Assembly: GCA_025934735.1 (NCBI GenBank)
Contig: JAICWP010000002.1
Location: forward strand, 124,001-188,000
Length of the DNA stretch: 64,000 nucleotides
Origin: Terriglobales bacterium
GTDB taxonomy: Bacteria; Acidobacteriota; Terriglobia; Terriglobales; Acidobacteriaceae
Direction of reading: 5' to 3'
Shown: positions 53,473 through 62,655 of the stretch, in pieces
Layout: each line of letters starts with the position of its first letter
Position numbering within the stretch: position 1 is the stretch's first letter
The notes under the pieces: model-generated
Told to the model about the DNA's origin: nothing
Seen by the model: the letters and a program-made list of their open reading frames with translations, nothing else
The model's database searches: none
Position numbers and translations under genes: made by a program

Positions 53473-54762
53473 TTACTCGTAACGTAGCGCTTCGGCCGGC
53501 GCGATCCTCGCCGCCGACCATGAAGGATAAAGGGTGGCCACGAAAGAAATGCCCAGGGCTACGGCTGCTACCAGCACGCCATCCCGCACGGTAGGCGCGA
53601 AAGGCACGTAATCAATGGAATAGACCTCGGGAGCGAGGGAAATCAGGTGGTAGTGGCCGCCGGCCCAGGAGAGGGTGTAGCCCACGATCAGGCCGATGAT
53701 GGTGCCCAGCACGCCGATGAGCACGCCCTGGGTGACGAAAACGCGGCGGACCTGCCGTTTGCGCGCCCCCATGGACATGAGCACGGCGATGTCGCGCGTC
53801 TTCTCCATGACCATCATGGTGAGCGAAATGAGAATGTTGAGCGCGGCCACAAACACAATCAGCCCTATGGTGATGAAGGTGACTACCTGCTCCAGGCGCA
53901 GGGCGCGGAACAGGGCCCGGTTCTGCTCCATCCAGTTGGTGCTCATAAAACCCCGCCCGGCGGCTTTTTCCAGCTCCTGGCCAACCTGGGCGGCGCGATA
54001 GATATCGTCCACCTTGAATTCGAACACGGCCACTTCATCACCCAGTCCGAAGAGTCTTTGCGCGGCGGAGAGGCTGGTGAGCGCCCAGGAGCTGTCATAG
54101 TCGTAAAAGCCGGACTGGAAGATTCCTACCACACGGAAATTTTGAAATTTGGGAACCAGTCCGAAAGGCGTGAGCTCGCCTTGCGGGCTGGTGACCAGCA
54201 CAACCGAGCCCACGGTCGCTCCGAGCTGGTCGGCCATATCTTTGCCCAGCACAATCGGCGGCAGCGACTGTACTCGCCGGTGTGCCGCTTCCAGAGAAGA
54301 CGGAGAAGCTGAAGCCGGCGGCGGCGCAGTTTGCGGGCCGCTGAGTTCGGCCGCCGAGCCCGACTTAATGCTTTCCAGCAGGTCGCTGACCTTCCTCTCG
54401 TCGGCAGGCACAATTCCCTTGAGAACAGCCCCTTGAGCGCGCGCTCCGCGCGAGATCAAAAGCTGCTCGTAGATGGCGGGCGCGCCGGCGACAACGTGCG
54501 GCTGCTGGAGTAGGTGAGCCAAAAGCGGGCGCCAGTTGTTGATGCCCTGGTTCTGCACGCGCATGAGATTCACGTGCGCGGTGGCGCCCAGCAGCCGCTG
54601 CTGCAAGTCAGTGCGAAAGCCATTGGTAATAGAGAGAGCAACGATGAGCGAGGCCACGCCCGCCGCCACCCCGGCGATGGAAATCGCGGTGATGACGCCA
54701 ATAACGGCCTGGCGCCGCTTGGCGCGTAAATAACGGCGCGCAACGAAGAATTCAAAGCTCAT
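53473..54762 (-). CDS. lolC: Lipoprotein-releasing ABC permease LolC/LolE
   Basis: 429 residues from ATG 54762. 'FEFFVARRYLRAKRRQAVIGVITAISIAGVAAGVASLIVALSI' is the first helix and entry motif of LolC/E, then a large periplasmic domain with 'GKDMADQLGATVGSVVLVTSPQGELTPFG', then three helices with 'MMVMEKTRDIAVLMSMGARKRQVRRVFVTQGVLIGVLGTIIG'. It forms a complex with LolD and extracts lipoproteins. Only one such permease is present, as in organisms with LolF-type homodimers. Confidence 0.92.
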   Translation of the reverse strand: MSFEFFVARRYLRAKRRQAVIGVITAISIAGVAAGVASLIVALSITNGFRTDLQQRLLGATAHVNLMRVQNQGINNWRPLLAHLLQQPHVVAGAPAIYEQLLISRGARAQGAVLKGIVPADERKVSDLLESIKSGSAAELSGPQTAPPPASASPSSLEAAHRRVQSLPPIVLGKDMADQLGATVGSVVLVTSPQGELTPFGLVPKFQNFRVVGIFQSGFYDYDSSWALTSLSAAQRLFGLGDEVAVFEFKVDDIYRAAQVGQELEKAAGRGFMSTNWMEQNRALFRALRLEQVVTFITIGLIVFVAALNILISLTMMVMEKTRDIAVLMSMGARKRQVRRVFVTQGVLIGVLGTIIGLIVGYTLSWAGGHYHLISLAPEVYSIDYVPFAPTVRDGVLVAAVALGISFVATLYPSWSAARIAPAEALRYE

Positions 54763-54873
54763 GACGCAGGAACTACCGGCTAGCTGCTGGCTCGCACCGA
54801 TTATAGCGACATTGCTGTAGGCAAGGTGTTTGTGGCCCGGGCGCCCTCGTGCCAATTAGGGTCCGGCTCAACT

Positions 54874-55482
54874 CTATGGTGAGGTCAGCTGGGAGTTTGA
54901 ACTCGCAAAGATTCGCGGCAGGAAGGCGGGGACGCGCCGACGGTAGCTGCGGTATTCATCGCCGAAGCGCTGTTCCAGTTCGCGCTCCTCCACCCGAATC
55001 ATCACCGTGCCGGTAAGCAGGGCGAAGGCGGTCAAGGCATAGAGGACTAGCAGGCCGGTGCCCACACTCCAGGCCAGCATTTCGCAGAAATGCGCCAGGT
55101 AAACGGGATGGCGGACGCGGGCGCGGATGCCACTGGTGACCAGGCGCTGCTCAAAGCGGTGTGGCTCAAGTTCGGGGCGGCCGCCGAGTTGGGCGCCAGT
55201 GAAGCCGTACCGGCTCTGACGATACAAGTACAGGCCGGAGGCGAAAAGCGCCACGGCGGGTATCCAGGCCAGCGCCGTCGAGTAGATGCGCACGTGATGC
55301 CAGGGGAAAGTGACAGCTCCAGTCACGATCCACATCCCCATCCATAGCGGCATCAGCACGCGATAAGGCGAACGGCGCCGTGAGCGCCAGTATTCCACGC
55401 GAGGGTGGATAGCCAGCCAGAACAAAGGGATTGTGCTGTAAACGCAGCAAGCTATCCAGCCCAAAGTGCCCAGGACGCGCAT
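54874..55482 (-). CDS. ICMT/PEMT-like integral membrane methyltransferase
   Basis: 202 residues from ATG 55482 (an ATG at 55527 is possible). Five or so hydrophobic segments, then the C-terminal pattern of isoprenylcysteine/phospholipid methyltransferases: 'SGIRARVRHPVYLAHFCEMLAWSVGTG' and 'RVEERELEQRFGDEYRSYRRRVPAFLP', where RHPxY and EExxL bind S-adenosylmethionine. The acceptor is unknown; a lipid or quinone is possible. Confidence 0.82.
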   Translation of the reverse strand: MRVLGTLGWIACCVYSTIPLFWLAIHPRVEYWRSRRRSPYRVLMPLWMGMWIVTGAVTFPWHHVRIYSTALAWIPAVALFASGLYLYRQSRYGFTGAQLGGRPELEPHRFEQRLVTSGIRARVRHPVYLAHFCEMLAWSVGTGLLVLYALTAFALLTGTVMIRVEERELEQRFGDEYRSYRRRVPAFLPRIFASSNSQLTSP

Positions 55483-55531
55483 GCGGGAGATTGTATAGCT
55501 GTGCTGCAGTTGGGTGACGCAGGACATTCAG

Positions 55532-55590
55532 GCCTGCCGACAAAGCAGGCGAGGTTCGCTCGCCCGCACAGGCGAGGGCGCCCGTGCTCA
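55532..55590. repeat. Tandem REP-like hairpins
   Basis: GCCTGC pairs with GCAGGC (55532-55550), GGCGAG with CTCGCC (55548-55564), followed by GCACAGGCGAGGGCGCCCGTGC, itself partly palindromic. Alternative pairings overlap. Lies in the gap between two leftward genes; other copies in this window were not seen. Confidence 0.5.
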
Positions 55591-55632
55591 GGTATTTCCA
55601 CTTGTTTGCGCCCACGTGTAGTGGCAGCTTGC

Positions 55633-57867
55633 TTACTTGCCCGCTGTGGAAGAGCCGGCGCGGGGCCGCAGGACAACCTTGGCCGCGCCCATATTGTCGA
55701 AGCGGTCATAGGCGCGCACTACAATCACATGCTCCTGCGCGTCGCCCGCGGGCACAGGAATGCTGAAGTCGTATCCTTCTGTTTTGGAATCGGAAATCTG
55801 TCCCACCGGTTCAACATATTGCCAGTCCTTGGCGTCAATGGAGTACTCCGCGCGCTTGATGGGCGAAAAGCCGTCCAGAGCTCGGAAACTGACGCGTAAC
55901 TGGTCTCCTGCGATGGCGCCCCGCAGATCCTGAATGGCGGGCGGCGTGGTATCCACCTCGAAGCGCGAACTCTCCTTCGATGAAGTGAGGGCCTCGTGAG
56001 GCGAGTGCGAAGGCGCATCCGAAGCGACTACCTTGAAGGTGTAGCCGCCGTCAGGCAACAGGCTGGCGTCGAAGGAGTAAAAACGGTCGTCCAGGTCCTT
56101 TTTCAGCGGCAGCCAGCGGCTGTCGCCCTCGCCGCGATAATAAAGCGAGTAAACCAGTTGATCATCATTGTCGTCGTGGCCGCTCCAGTGTACAGCGATG
56201 GAATCGCGGTCGTGGATCGCGGGCGGAACGGGAGCATTGGCTTGTGCACCGCCTCCGCTCGCGCCCGAATCGCTCGGCGCTTTGGGCAGCGGCTGGTAGC
56301 GCATCCCGACCTGCACCGTGATGTCGTCAATCTCAGGTGCCACGTTCTTAGGCAGGTAATTGACGATCACGCTCTCCACCTGCGCGGGAGTTCGGCCATC
56401 GTGCAGCACCGCCCTCCACTGCACGAAGCGAGCGGAAGGAATGGAGACCGCACCCTGGTTCAATACATCAATTTTCTGCCAGGTACTCCAGTTGCGGTCG
56501 GGATTATCCACATTGCCGCTGCGGGCGTAGAGGTCCACCGGGCCGCTGGAGCGCACCTGAGCGCGACCCCAGCGAGAGAAAATGTGGGCGTCAAAAACAT
56601 CGCTCTCGTACGAGCCCTCAGTTTGCGGTTGCGGGCCCAACACAAAAATTTTCCCGAAATTGCTGCTGCAGGCGTAGAGACCGCCTTGGGGCGCCTTGGC
56701 GAAAGCCGTTACTTGGTTGGCGGGAGCCTTGAGCAAATCTGTGAACTGGTCCGGGCCGGTGATAGCATAGATGTGGCCCTTGTTGCCGGTTCCGGCCAGC
56801 AGCCGGCCCTGATTGTCGAAGGCCAGGGCATAGACCAGGTCGTCACGGGAACTCCAAAGCGTAAGCGGCGAACCGTCTGGCGCGATACGATAAATTTCCG
56901 ATCCCCCGGCGGTGGCGAGGCTGGTAACCGAGAGCACCGGCGGCGGAGTTGCCGGGACAGCATTCATGGTCAAGCCCATCTGCGATCCCGGAGATACGGG
57001 CATGGGGGATACCTGGATAGGAACTGCGCCGGGTGATGGAGCGCGCTTCTCGCCCACTGCGCCGGCATAAATGTTCCCCTTGGCATCTATGGCCAAGGCG
57101 GTTATTTCCTTCTTGGGCGCGCTGTAGAGCACAAAAGCCTGACCATCCGGCGCGATGCGATAAATCAGGCCACTTCCGTCGGAGCCGGCGATCAGGTCGC
57201 CCTTCTGATCCAATGCTAGAACTCGAATGTGCGCCTCATCGCTTTTGAAAAACAGCGAGTGCTCGCCGTTCTTCGCCACTTTGAAGATTTCGCCACGGTC
57301 GCCGGTGGCGACATAAAGATTGCCCAGCTTGTCCAAAGCCAGGCCCCAGATGTACTTAGTGCCGGGATTAAAAACAACGGATGAGGAGTAGTCCGGATCA
57401 ACGGCGACGGTGGTTTTCGACTGCGCGGCGGGTTCTTCTCCCTTATTTCCCGGTGTGACACCCTTCCCGCGCTCTACCCGGTATACCTTGCCATCGGGTG
57501 AGGTGCCCACATAAACCGTGTTGCGCGGTCCTACCACTAGCGTTTGTACCTGCAGCTCCTGGGGAGCAAAAATCACGCTCGCCTTCCCCTCGGGGGTAAT
57601 GCGATAGACGCGGGCTGGAGAGCCGGCGGCTACGTAAACGTTGCCTTCGCTGTCGGTGTCCATAGCCCAGGTGTACGTAGAAGGAGTGACATAGAGGGAA
57701 CGGAATGAGGGCGCTAGTTGGAGCGCGCCATCGCTGGTAATGGCGATTCCAGCGGCGGTGCCCTTCTCGAAATCATCGAAGCTGGACTGTTCCCAGGTGC
57801 GAGTGCCTTCAGCCAAGGCAACGGTTGCGGCTAGAAGAATGACGGAGAACGCGAAGAACTTTGCCAT
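55633..57867 (-). CDS. Secreted beta-propeller protein with fibronectin-like C-terminal part
   Basis: 744 residues from ATG 57867; signal peptide 'FFAFSVILLAATVALAEG'. Residues about 50-420 show repeats of the form 'NVYVAAGSPARVYRITPEGK', 'NLYVATGDRGEIFKVAKNGE', 'LIAGSDGSGLIYRIAPDGQ', 'NIYAGAVGEKR', 'LLAGTGNKGHIYAITGP': an NHL/WD40-type propeller. The C-terminal part is beta-sandwich-like ('IAVHWSGHDDNDDQLVYSLYYRGEGDSRWLPLKKDLDDRFYSFD', 'AEYSIDAKDWQYVEP'). Probably a periplasmic or outer-surface binding protein; ligand unknown. It is next to the S55 peptidase. Confidence 0.85.
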   Translation of the reverse strand: MAKFFAFSVILLAATVALAEGTRTWEQSSFDDFEKGTAAGIAITSDGALQLAPSFRSLYVTPSTYTWAMDTDSEGNVYVAAGSPARVYRITPEGKASVIFAPQELQVQTLVVGPRNTVYVGTSPDGKVYRVERGKGVTPGNKGEEPAAQSKTTVAVDPDYSSSVVFNPGTKYIWGLALDKLGNLYVATGDRGEIFKVAKNGEHSLFFKSDEAHIRVLALDQKGDLIAGSDGSGLIYRIAPDGQAFVLYSAPKKEITALAIDAKGNIYAGAVGEKRAPSPGAVPIQVSPMPVSPGSQMGLTMNAVPATPPPVLSVTSLATAGGSEIYRIAPDGSPLTLWSSRDDLVYALAFDNQGRLLAGTGNKGHIYAITGPDQFTDLLKAPANQVTAFAKAPQGGLYACSSNFGKIFVLGPQPQTEGSYESDVFDAHIFSRWGRAQVRSSGPVDLYARSGNVDNPDRNWSTWQKIDVLNQGAVSIPSARFVQWRAVLHDGRTPAQVESVIVNYLPKNVAPEIDDITVQVGMRYQPLPKAPSDSGASGGGAQANAPVPPAIHDRDSIAVHWSGHDDNDDQLVYSLYYRGEGDSRWLPLKKDLDDRFYSFDASLLPDGGYTFKVVASDAPSHSPHEALTSSKESSRFEVDTTPPAIQDLRGAIAGDQLRVSFRALDGFSPIKRAEYSIDAKDWQYVEPVGQISDSKTEGYDFSIPVPAGDAQEHVIVVRAYDRFDNMGAAKVVLRPRAGSSTAGK

Positions 57868-57997
57868 CTTGCTTGTAACACCTCTAAAAAATGGGGGAAA
57901 TCTCAGAGTATCACGGAGAGTGCGTGCCATGCTTGGGCGACCGGCACCGGCAGCCATTCCGATACCAAACCGATTCAGAATCACAACAGTAACAAAT

Positions 57998-58073
57998 AGG
58001 CAGCTAGTAGCTGGCAGTTGGTATGTGAAGTTCGCGGCGTGTGGCAAGCAGCCACTAACAACGACAGCAGCTC
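57998..58073. repeat. 7-bp-period tract with weak inverted partner
   Basis: 57998-58026 shows units GCAGCTA, GTAGCTG, GCAGTTG; 58046-58073 is a weaker tract with CAGCCAC, TAACAAC on this strand, roughly inverted. Confidence 0.4.
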
Positions 58074-58081
58074 ATCGAACG

Positions 58082-59875
58082 CTATTTCACAGTCAAAGCG
58101 ATGATCTGCGCGCCGGAAATCTGGTAGTCGAGCGGGGTGGAGGCCTCGTTCACCGAGGACTCGCCCAGCACCACCATGTCCTGTGTGCCGCGCATGCCGT
58201 CCATGACGTTCATCACGGAAAGCGGCAGCGTGGGCATGACCTTGTCCTGCACCATCGCTTCGGGGTCAGCCTCGAGCAGGGAAACGTAAAGCCGGTCATT
58301 GGAGTGCTCCTTGTTGAGCACGGCAATGATGGAGCCCAAGTCGAGCTGCCGGCCCATGGGAAGGCCGCTGCTGCGGATGCGGTCAAGCGTATCGCCATCG
58401 CTGACCAGGATGCGCAACATCCCCTTAGAAGCTGAGGTAGGAACGCGAATGGGAATCCGCCGCACAATGCGCTCGCCGCGATAGGGGCGCAGCACCGCTT
58501 CCACCATAACCTCATCGCCGGGGCGGGCTTCGGTCACATCGGTGCGGGCGCTCTCCAGGCGCGCAGAGCGGCGGTCGTTGACCAGATCAAAACTCAGGTC
58601 CACGCCGCGAATGTTGGGCACCACGTATGAATTGTCAAAAATTCGGCCGAAGCGGTCGCCCAGGGATAGGGCCACCAGCACTCCCGTGGGTTGGCCGCCA
58701 TCTCCGGGAGCGAACATGTCCTTCACTTCCACATCGGGGTAGCCGTTGACCTGAATGCGGCCGTCCAGGCGGTAAGTGGTGTCTTCGCCGTACTCGTTCA
58801 CGCCCTGCAGGGCGCTAAAAACAGTGGCCATCATGGCCAGCGGCGTCAGCTTGCTGTTGTCCAGCACCTCGTAGTGAAACGTCTTGGGGCGGGTAACGCC
58901 ATGAATGCTGAGAGTTACCGGAATCATCTGCGGCTGCTTATTGAACACACCCAGAATGCCGGTGTGGCGGTCCTGCACAAACGCGCCTACCTGCTCGGTA
59001 GTGTTGACGATCTTGAATGCATTGGCCGGTGAAGGCAGGGTAGCCAGCACATCGGCTTTGTCCATGGGCAGGTCCACGTTGCCGAATTGCATCAGGGGAT
59101 GGCCACAAGCCAGAAGGTGGCTGGCGTCCAGGTAAGTCACAGTGCAGGTAGCGGCAATATTCATATCGCCGCGTACCAGTACGGCGCTGATGGACGAGCC
59201 CGGCACCAGCGGTTCGGGCTGCTTGGCACCGGGACTGACGGAGCCTGCGCCCATCACCGGCACAATACCTGCCGCTTGGAACTGCGGAGAAAACTGCTGG
59301 AAGGCCTGGCTGCTGAAACCGCTGAACACCAACGGTGTGTCAATCGGGGTCAGATAATCTTTGTAGCCCTCAGGCGCAGAGCCAATGCCGGGCGCGGCGG
59401 TCTTAGTGGTAACCTGCGGCCCTTTAGCGGAAGCGGGCTCGATGTCATTGGGCTTACTGCGGTCCAGTTCGCCGATCTCGAGCATTTCCTGGATGGGAGT
59501 GACGCCGGCAATCGGCTCCTTGGAGAATTCGCCAATGCGGAAGGCCAATGCTCCCACCAGCTTGCCGTCAATGTAAACCGGGCTGCCGCTCATGCCCGCG
59601 ACCACGCCCGTATATTCAACCTTCGCGCCGTGCAGGCGTACTAGGATGACGTCGCCCTTGGGCCCGTTGACGTCGCGCAGAATCCCCAAGACCTCGACCT
59701 CCATGGATTCAGGCATGGTGCCCTGGAAAACGGTATAGGCCACGCCCCGCATGCCGGCGTGAATCTGGTCGAGTGGCATGATTTTCGTCTTAATGGAAAG
59801 ATCGCTGGCGAAGCCGGTGACCACGAAGAAGAAGAAACTGGCGAGGACGAGGGACGCGAAATTCTTATTTTTCAT
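58082..59875 (-). CDS. S55 (SpoIVB-type) serine peptidase, secreted
   Basis: 597 residues from ATG 59875. Signal peptide 'ASLVLASFFFFVVTGFASD'. The S55 domain contains 'MPLDQIHAGMRGVAYTVFQGTMPESMEVEVLGIL', 'LVRLHGAKVEYTGVVAGMSGSPVYIDGKLVGALAFRIGEF' with the nucleophile Ser in GMSGSPVY, and 'ATCTVTYLDASHLLACGHPLMQFG' with the His. In Bacillus SpoIVB acts in sporulation, but acidobacteria do not sporulate; in this phylum such proteins are common and unstudied. The C-terminal half is beta-rich. It diverges from the VWFA gene across 148 bp. Confidence 0.9.
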   Translation of the reverse strand: MKNKNFASLVLASFFFFVVTGFASDLSIKTKIMPLDQIHAGMRGVAYTVFQGTMPESMEVEVLGILRDVNGPKGDVILVRLHGAKVEYTGVVAGMSGSPVYIDGKLVGALAFRIGEFSKEPIAGVTPIQEMLEIGELDRSKPNDIEPASAKGPQVTTKTAAPGIGSAPEGYKDYLTPIDTPLVFSGFSSQAFQQFSPQFQAAGIVPVMGAGSVSPGAKQPEPLVPGSSISAVLVRGDMNIAATCTVTYLDASHLLACGHPLMQFGNVDLPMDKADVLATLPSPANAFKIVNTTEQVGAFVQDRHTGILGVFNKQPQMIPVTLSIHGVTRPKTFHYEVLDNSKLTPLAMMATVFSALQGVNEYGEDTTYRLDGRIQVNGYPDVEVKDMFAPGDGGQPTGVLVALSLGDRFGRIFDNSYVVPNIRGVDLSFDLVNDRRSARLESARTDVTEARPGDEVMVEAVLRPYRGERIVRRIPIRVPTSASKGMLRILVSDGDTLDRIRSSGLPMGRQLDLGSIIAVLNKEHSNDRLYVSLLEADPEAMVQDKVMPTLPLSVMNVMDGMRGTQDMVVLGESSVNEASTPLDYQISGAQIIALTVK

Positions 59876-60023
59876 CCAGCTACTCTGCCTGGATAGACTT
59901 CGGATATCGTCGTCTAGAGCCAGGACCATGATTTCGGGGGAGTTTAGACCGCCGCGATATCTATCCAAATCGCGTCAGAGTGCATCTATACTAGCACAGA
60001 GAGAGTCTCGTCCCGAGGGTTTC

Positions 60024-61232
60024 ATGTTAAGTTTGCCGTCGTCCTGTTCCCCAGGGCAAAGGATTGCTGCGCGGGCACTTAGCCTTTTTGCCGTTCTTTG
60101 CTTGTTAATCAGTTCGCTGTTTGCGCCAGCCATGGCGCAGTCGCAAGAACAAGGTTCCAGCCAGCAACAAAAGCCCACTGAGACAGCTCCCCCGGAAGCT
60201 GGTGGTCCGCAAGGAGATATTGGCCCGATCGCCGTCCCCAAGAAGAAAGAAGCGCCGCCTCCGCCCCCGCCGCAGCCGGCGCCCAAGAAAATACCGGGAA
60301 TGCCCGACTACTCCATCCAGGTGAACGTGCCGCTGGTCAATCTGGACGTGATGGCGGTTACCAAGGATGGACACTTCATCCCCGGCCTGAAAGAAGACAA
60401 TTTCAAGGTGTACGAAGATGGCGTGCAGCAGAAGATCAGCAGTTTCGGCCAGTCGCAAGCCCCCATTACCGCGGTCCTGCTGGTGGAGTTTGCCGCTACC
60501 AACTACTCGTTCATGTATGACGCGCTCAACGCTTCGTACTACTTTGCTAACTCCCTGAAACCAAATGATTGGGTGGCGGTGGTCTCCTACGACATGAAGC
60601 CCTACATTCTGGTGGACTTCACCCAGGACAAGCGGTCGATTTTCGGGGCGCTGAACCAATTGCGCATCCCGGGCTTCAGCGAAACCAACTTGTTCGACGC
60701 GCTCTACGACACTCTGGACCGCCTGGATCGAATTCCGGGGCGCAAAGCCATCGTGCTGGTTTCCAGCGGGCGGGACACCTTCAGCAAGCTGACCCTGGAC
60801 CAGATGCTGCAGAAGGTAAAAGCCACCAAGGATGTGGTCATCTTCCCAGTCAGCATCGGCTTCATGTGGCGCGAGTACATCGAGTCGCACTACGGGGGCA
60901 ATCCAGACGTTTCGGCGGCCATGATGGATTACCTGCAGGCCGACAACCAGATGAGGACGTTTGCCAAGCTGACCGGCGGGCGCGCCTATTTCCCGCGCTT
61001 CGAAGGCGAGATGCCGGACATTTACCGCGAAATCGGCAACTCCCTGCGCAACGAGTACACGCTCGCCTACCACCCCACTGACTCCAAGCTGGACGGCACC
61101 TACCGCAAGGTCAAGGTGGAGCTGGTGGGACCGGACGGCAAGCCGCTAAAGGTGCGCAACGAAAAGGGTAAAGACATGAAATACGAACTGGTGTACCGCG
61201 ACGGGTACACGGCGAAACACCAGGTAGATTAG
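60024..61232 (+). CDS. VWFA-related acidobacterial-domain secreted protein
   Basis: 402 residues from ATG 60024 (GAGGG upstream). Signal peptide 'LSLFAVLCLLISSLFAPAMAQ', then a low-complexity Gln/Pro/Lys stretch. 'VPLVNLDVMAVTKDGHFIPGLKEDNFKVYEDGVQQKISSF' is the N-terminal hallmark of the acidobacterial VWFA-related family; 'DRIPGRKAIVLVSSGRDTFSKLTLDQML' and 'TGGRAYFPRFEGEMPDIYREIGNSLRNEYTLAYHP' follow. The classical DxSxS metal motif is replaced by 'LLVEFAATNYS', so metal binding is altered. Role unknown, probably adhesion or protein assembly outside the inner membrane. Confidence 0.92.
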   Translation: MLSLPSSCSPGQRIAARALSLFAVLCLLISSLFAPAMAQSQEQGSSQQQKPTETAPPEAGGPQGDIGPIAVPKKKEAPPPPPPQPAPKKIPGMPDYSIQVNVPLVNLDVMAVTKDGHFIPGLKEDNFKVYEDGVQQKISSFGQSQAPITAVLLVEFAATNYSFMYDALNASYYFANSLKPNDWVAVVSYDMKPYILVDFTQDKRSIFGALNQLRIPGFSETNLFDALYDTLDRLDRIPGRKAIVLVSSGRDTFSKLTLDQMLQKVKATKDVVIFPVSIGFMWREYIESHYGGNPDVSAAMMDYLQADNQMRTFAKLTGGRAYFPRFEGEMPDIYREIGNSLRNEYTLAYHPTDSKLDGTYRKVKVELVGPDGKPLKVRNEKGKDMKYELVYRDGYTAKHQVD

Positions 61233-61312
61233 TTGTCCGTATCGGGGCACCCGTAGCGACAACGCCCAACAAGGATAACGACATTGTCAGGCCCTGGATC
61301 TGACCGCTGAAA

Positions 61313-61338
61313 GTGAGTACTTGGTACTGCGAACTACA
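61313..61338. repeat. Short 7-bp-period tract
   Basis: Units GAGTACT, TGGTACT, GCGAACT at the 3' end of the histidine-box gene; overlaps its stop. Confidence 0.4.
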
Positions 61339-61813
61339 TCTTGGGCAGAACTTCGCTCAACGCCCACTGAATGCGGTTGACAGCGCGGTCAATGTTAGCC
61401 ACTTCCTTGGCGTGCTCCTGGTTGGCGTGAACCGTGAAGGAGATGACCTGCAGCGCGTTGCGGATGTGATGGTTCATCTGATCAATGGTCTCTAGCCGCT
61501 GTAGAATCAATTTTCGCCGCCGCCGCCCGGCATCGAGAATCTTATAAAACAGCACGCCCGCGAGCAACGCCGCCAGCGCATCGGAAACTTCGACCGTGGC
61601 CAGGGGCGAGTCGCGATGGACCAGCAGCAGATAATCCAGCGCCAGGCTGCTGCAGAATACAAATAACCCAAACAGGATGGCGATCACAGCCAGGCGCTGC
61701 CATGTGGGCAGCCAGTCGTGGGCCAGTGATTTGCCGGGGGCGGGAAGCTCAGGAATCTGAATCTGGGGGTGCGGTGGAAATTCGGGCTGGGGCCCGGGTG
61801 AAATACTGTGCAT
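61334..61813 (-). CDS. Orphan membrane protein with histidine-kinase H-box, no catalytic domain
   Basis: 159 residues from ATG 61813. A Pro-rich N-terminus is followed by two membrane segments (about 38-60 and 72-92, 'LAVIAILFGLFVFCSSLALDYLLL', 'VSDALAALLAGVLFYKIL'). The C-terminal helix 'RLETIDQMNHHIRNALQVISFTVHAN' looks like the dimerisation/phosphoacceptor helix of a sensor kinase, with a possible phospho-His in NHHIRN. A second helix ends at the stop; no ATPase domain exists. It could be phosphorylated by another kinase, or be a dimerising decoy. A longer frame to 61918 would overlap the ZIP gene. Confidence 0.65.
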   Translation of the reverse strand: MHSISPGPQPEFPPHPQIQIPELPAPGKSLAHDWLPTWQRLAVIAILFGLFVFCSSLALDYLLLVHRDSPLATVEVSDALAALLAGVLFYKILDAGRRRRKLILQRLETIDQMNHHIRNALQVISFTVHANQEHAKEVANIDRAVNRIQWALSEVLPKM

Positions 61814-61865
61814 AGACGAACCTTGGAACTGCGTCGCAACAATTCTACTACTTTTCAAACCGCAC

Positions 61866-62597
61866 TTAGTGGACGTGAAAAATGCTGTCCAGCAGAAAGA
61901 GAAATGCGACGCCGACAAACACCAGGAGCGCCATCTTTACCCCCGGCTCTTTGTTGACCTCGGGAATGAGGTCGGAGGCGGCGACGTAAATGGTGACGCC
62001 GGCGGAGAGCGGGAGCCCGGCGCTGACCGCGTGCTTGAAAAGGACCATCGTCAGCACGCCCGCCAAGGTGGCGGCCCCCAGCAGCACGGAAGCGCTCCAC
62101 GCCCAGCCGCGGCTGCGCCCGCTGGCCAGCATCACCGAGGCCACCGTAAAGCCCTCAGGAATCTTATGCAGGAAAACGGCGATGAAAATTATCCATCCCA
62201 GCCAATTGGAAACCAGGAAGCCGGAGGTGATGGCGATTCCGTCAAAAAAAGTATGAATGATGAGACCGAGCAGAACGGACATGCCTTTATGCGCCTGCAC
62301 AAACTCCGCGCGGTGCGTTTCTTCGCCAAAATGGAAGTGCGGCGTGACTGTGTGCTCAAAAAAATGGATAAGCAGGTAGCCGAGCAGCACCAGAAAGCCG
62401 GCGCTGAAGCCGCGCAGCTGCAGGCTGGCCGGCACCATCTCCACTAGCGACGTGGCCAGCATGAAGCCGGCGCCCAGAGCCATGAAATACTTCAGGTAGC
62501 GCTGCTCCCAGTGCCGGCGCGCGACCACCGCGCCCCCTAACACGTTGGCGGCAGCGGCGGTCAGGCCGAGCAGGATGCTGAGGGCGATAGGGTGCAT
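61866..62597 (-). CDS. ZIP-family metal transporter
   Basis: 243 residues, about seven to eight membrane segments. A His-rich loop ('HTVTPHFHFGEETHR') and the two signature helices 'GLIIHTFFDGIAITSGFLVS' and 'FIAVFLHKIPEGFTVASVML' carry the His, Asp and Glu that bind zinc or iron(II). Probably imports a divalent metal. The downstream H-box protein starts 53 bp beyond its stop in the same direction. Confidence 0.92.
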   Translation of the reverse strand: MHPIALSILLGLTAAAANVLGGAVVARRHWEQRYLKYFMALGAGFMLATSLVEMVPASLQLRGFSAGFLVLLGYLLIHFFEHTVTPHFHFGEETHRAEFVQAHKGMSVLLGLIIHTFFDGIAITSGFLVSNWLGWIIFIAVFLHKIPEGFTVASVMLASGRSRGWAWSASVLLGAATLAGVLTMVLFKHAVSAGLPLSAGVTIYVAASDLIPEVNKEPGVKMALLVFVGVAFLFLLDSIFHVH

Positions 62598-62600
62598 GGT

Positions 62601-62644
62601 TCAGCTGTCGGTTCTCGGTTGTCAGTTCTCAGTTCTCGGTAGTC
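62601..62644. repeat. 7-bp-period tract, left flank of four-helix gene
   Basis: Units CAGCTGT, CGGTTCT, CGGTTGT, CAGTTCT, CAGTTCT. Inverted partner at 63056-63103. Confidence 0.68.
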
Positions 62645-62655
62645 ATGCTGCCTGC

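Noticed and set aside
55996-57036. Rightward 346-codon frame
   Set aside because: Antisense to the propeller repeats; its composition follows that of the real gene.
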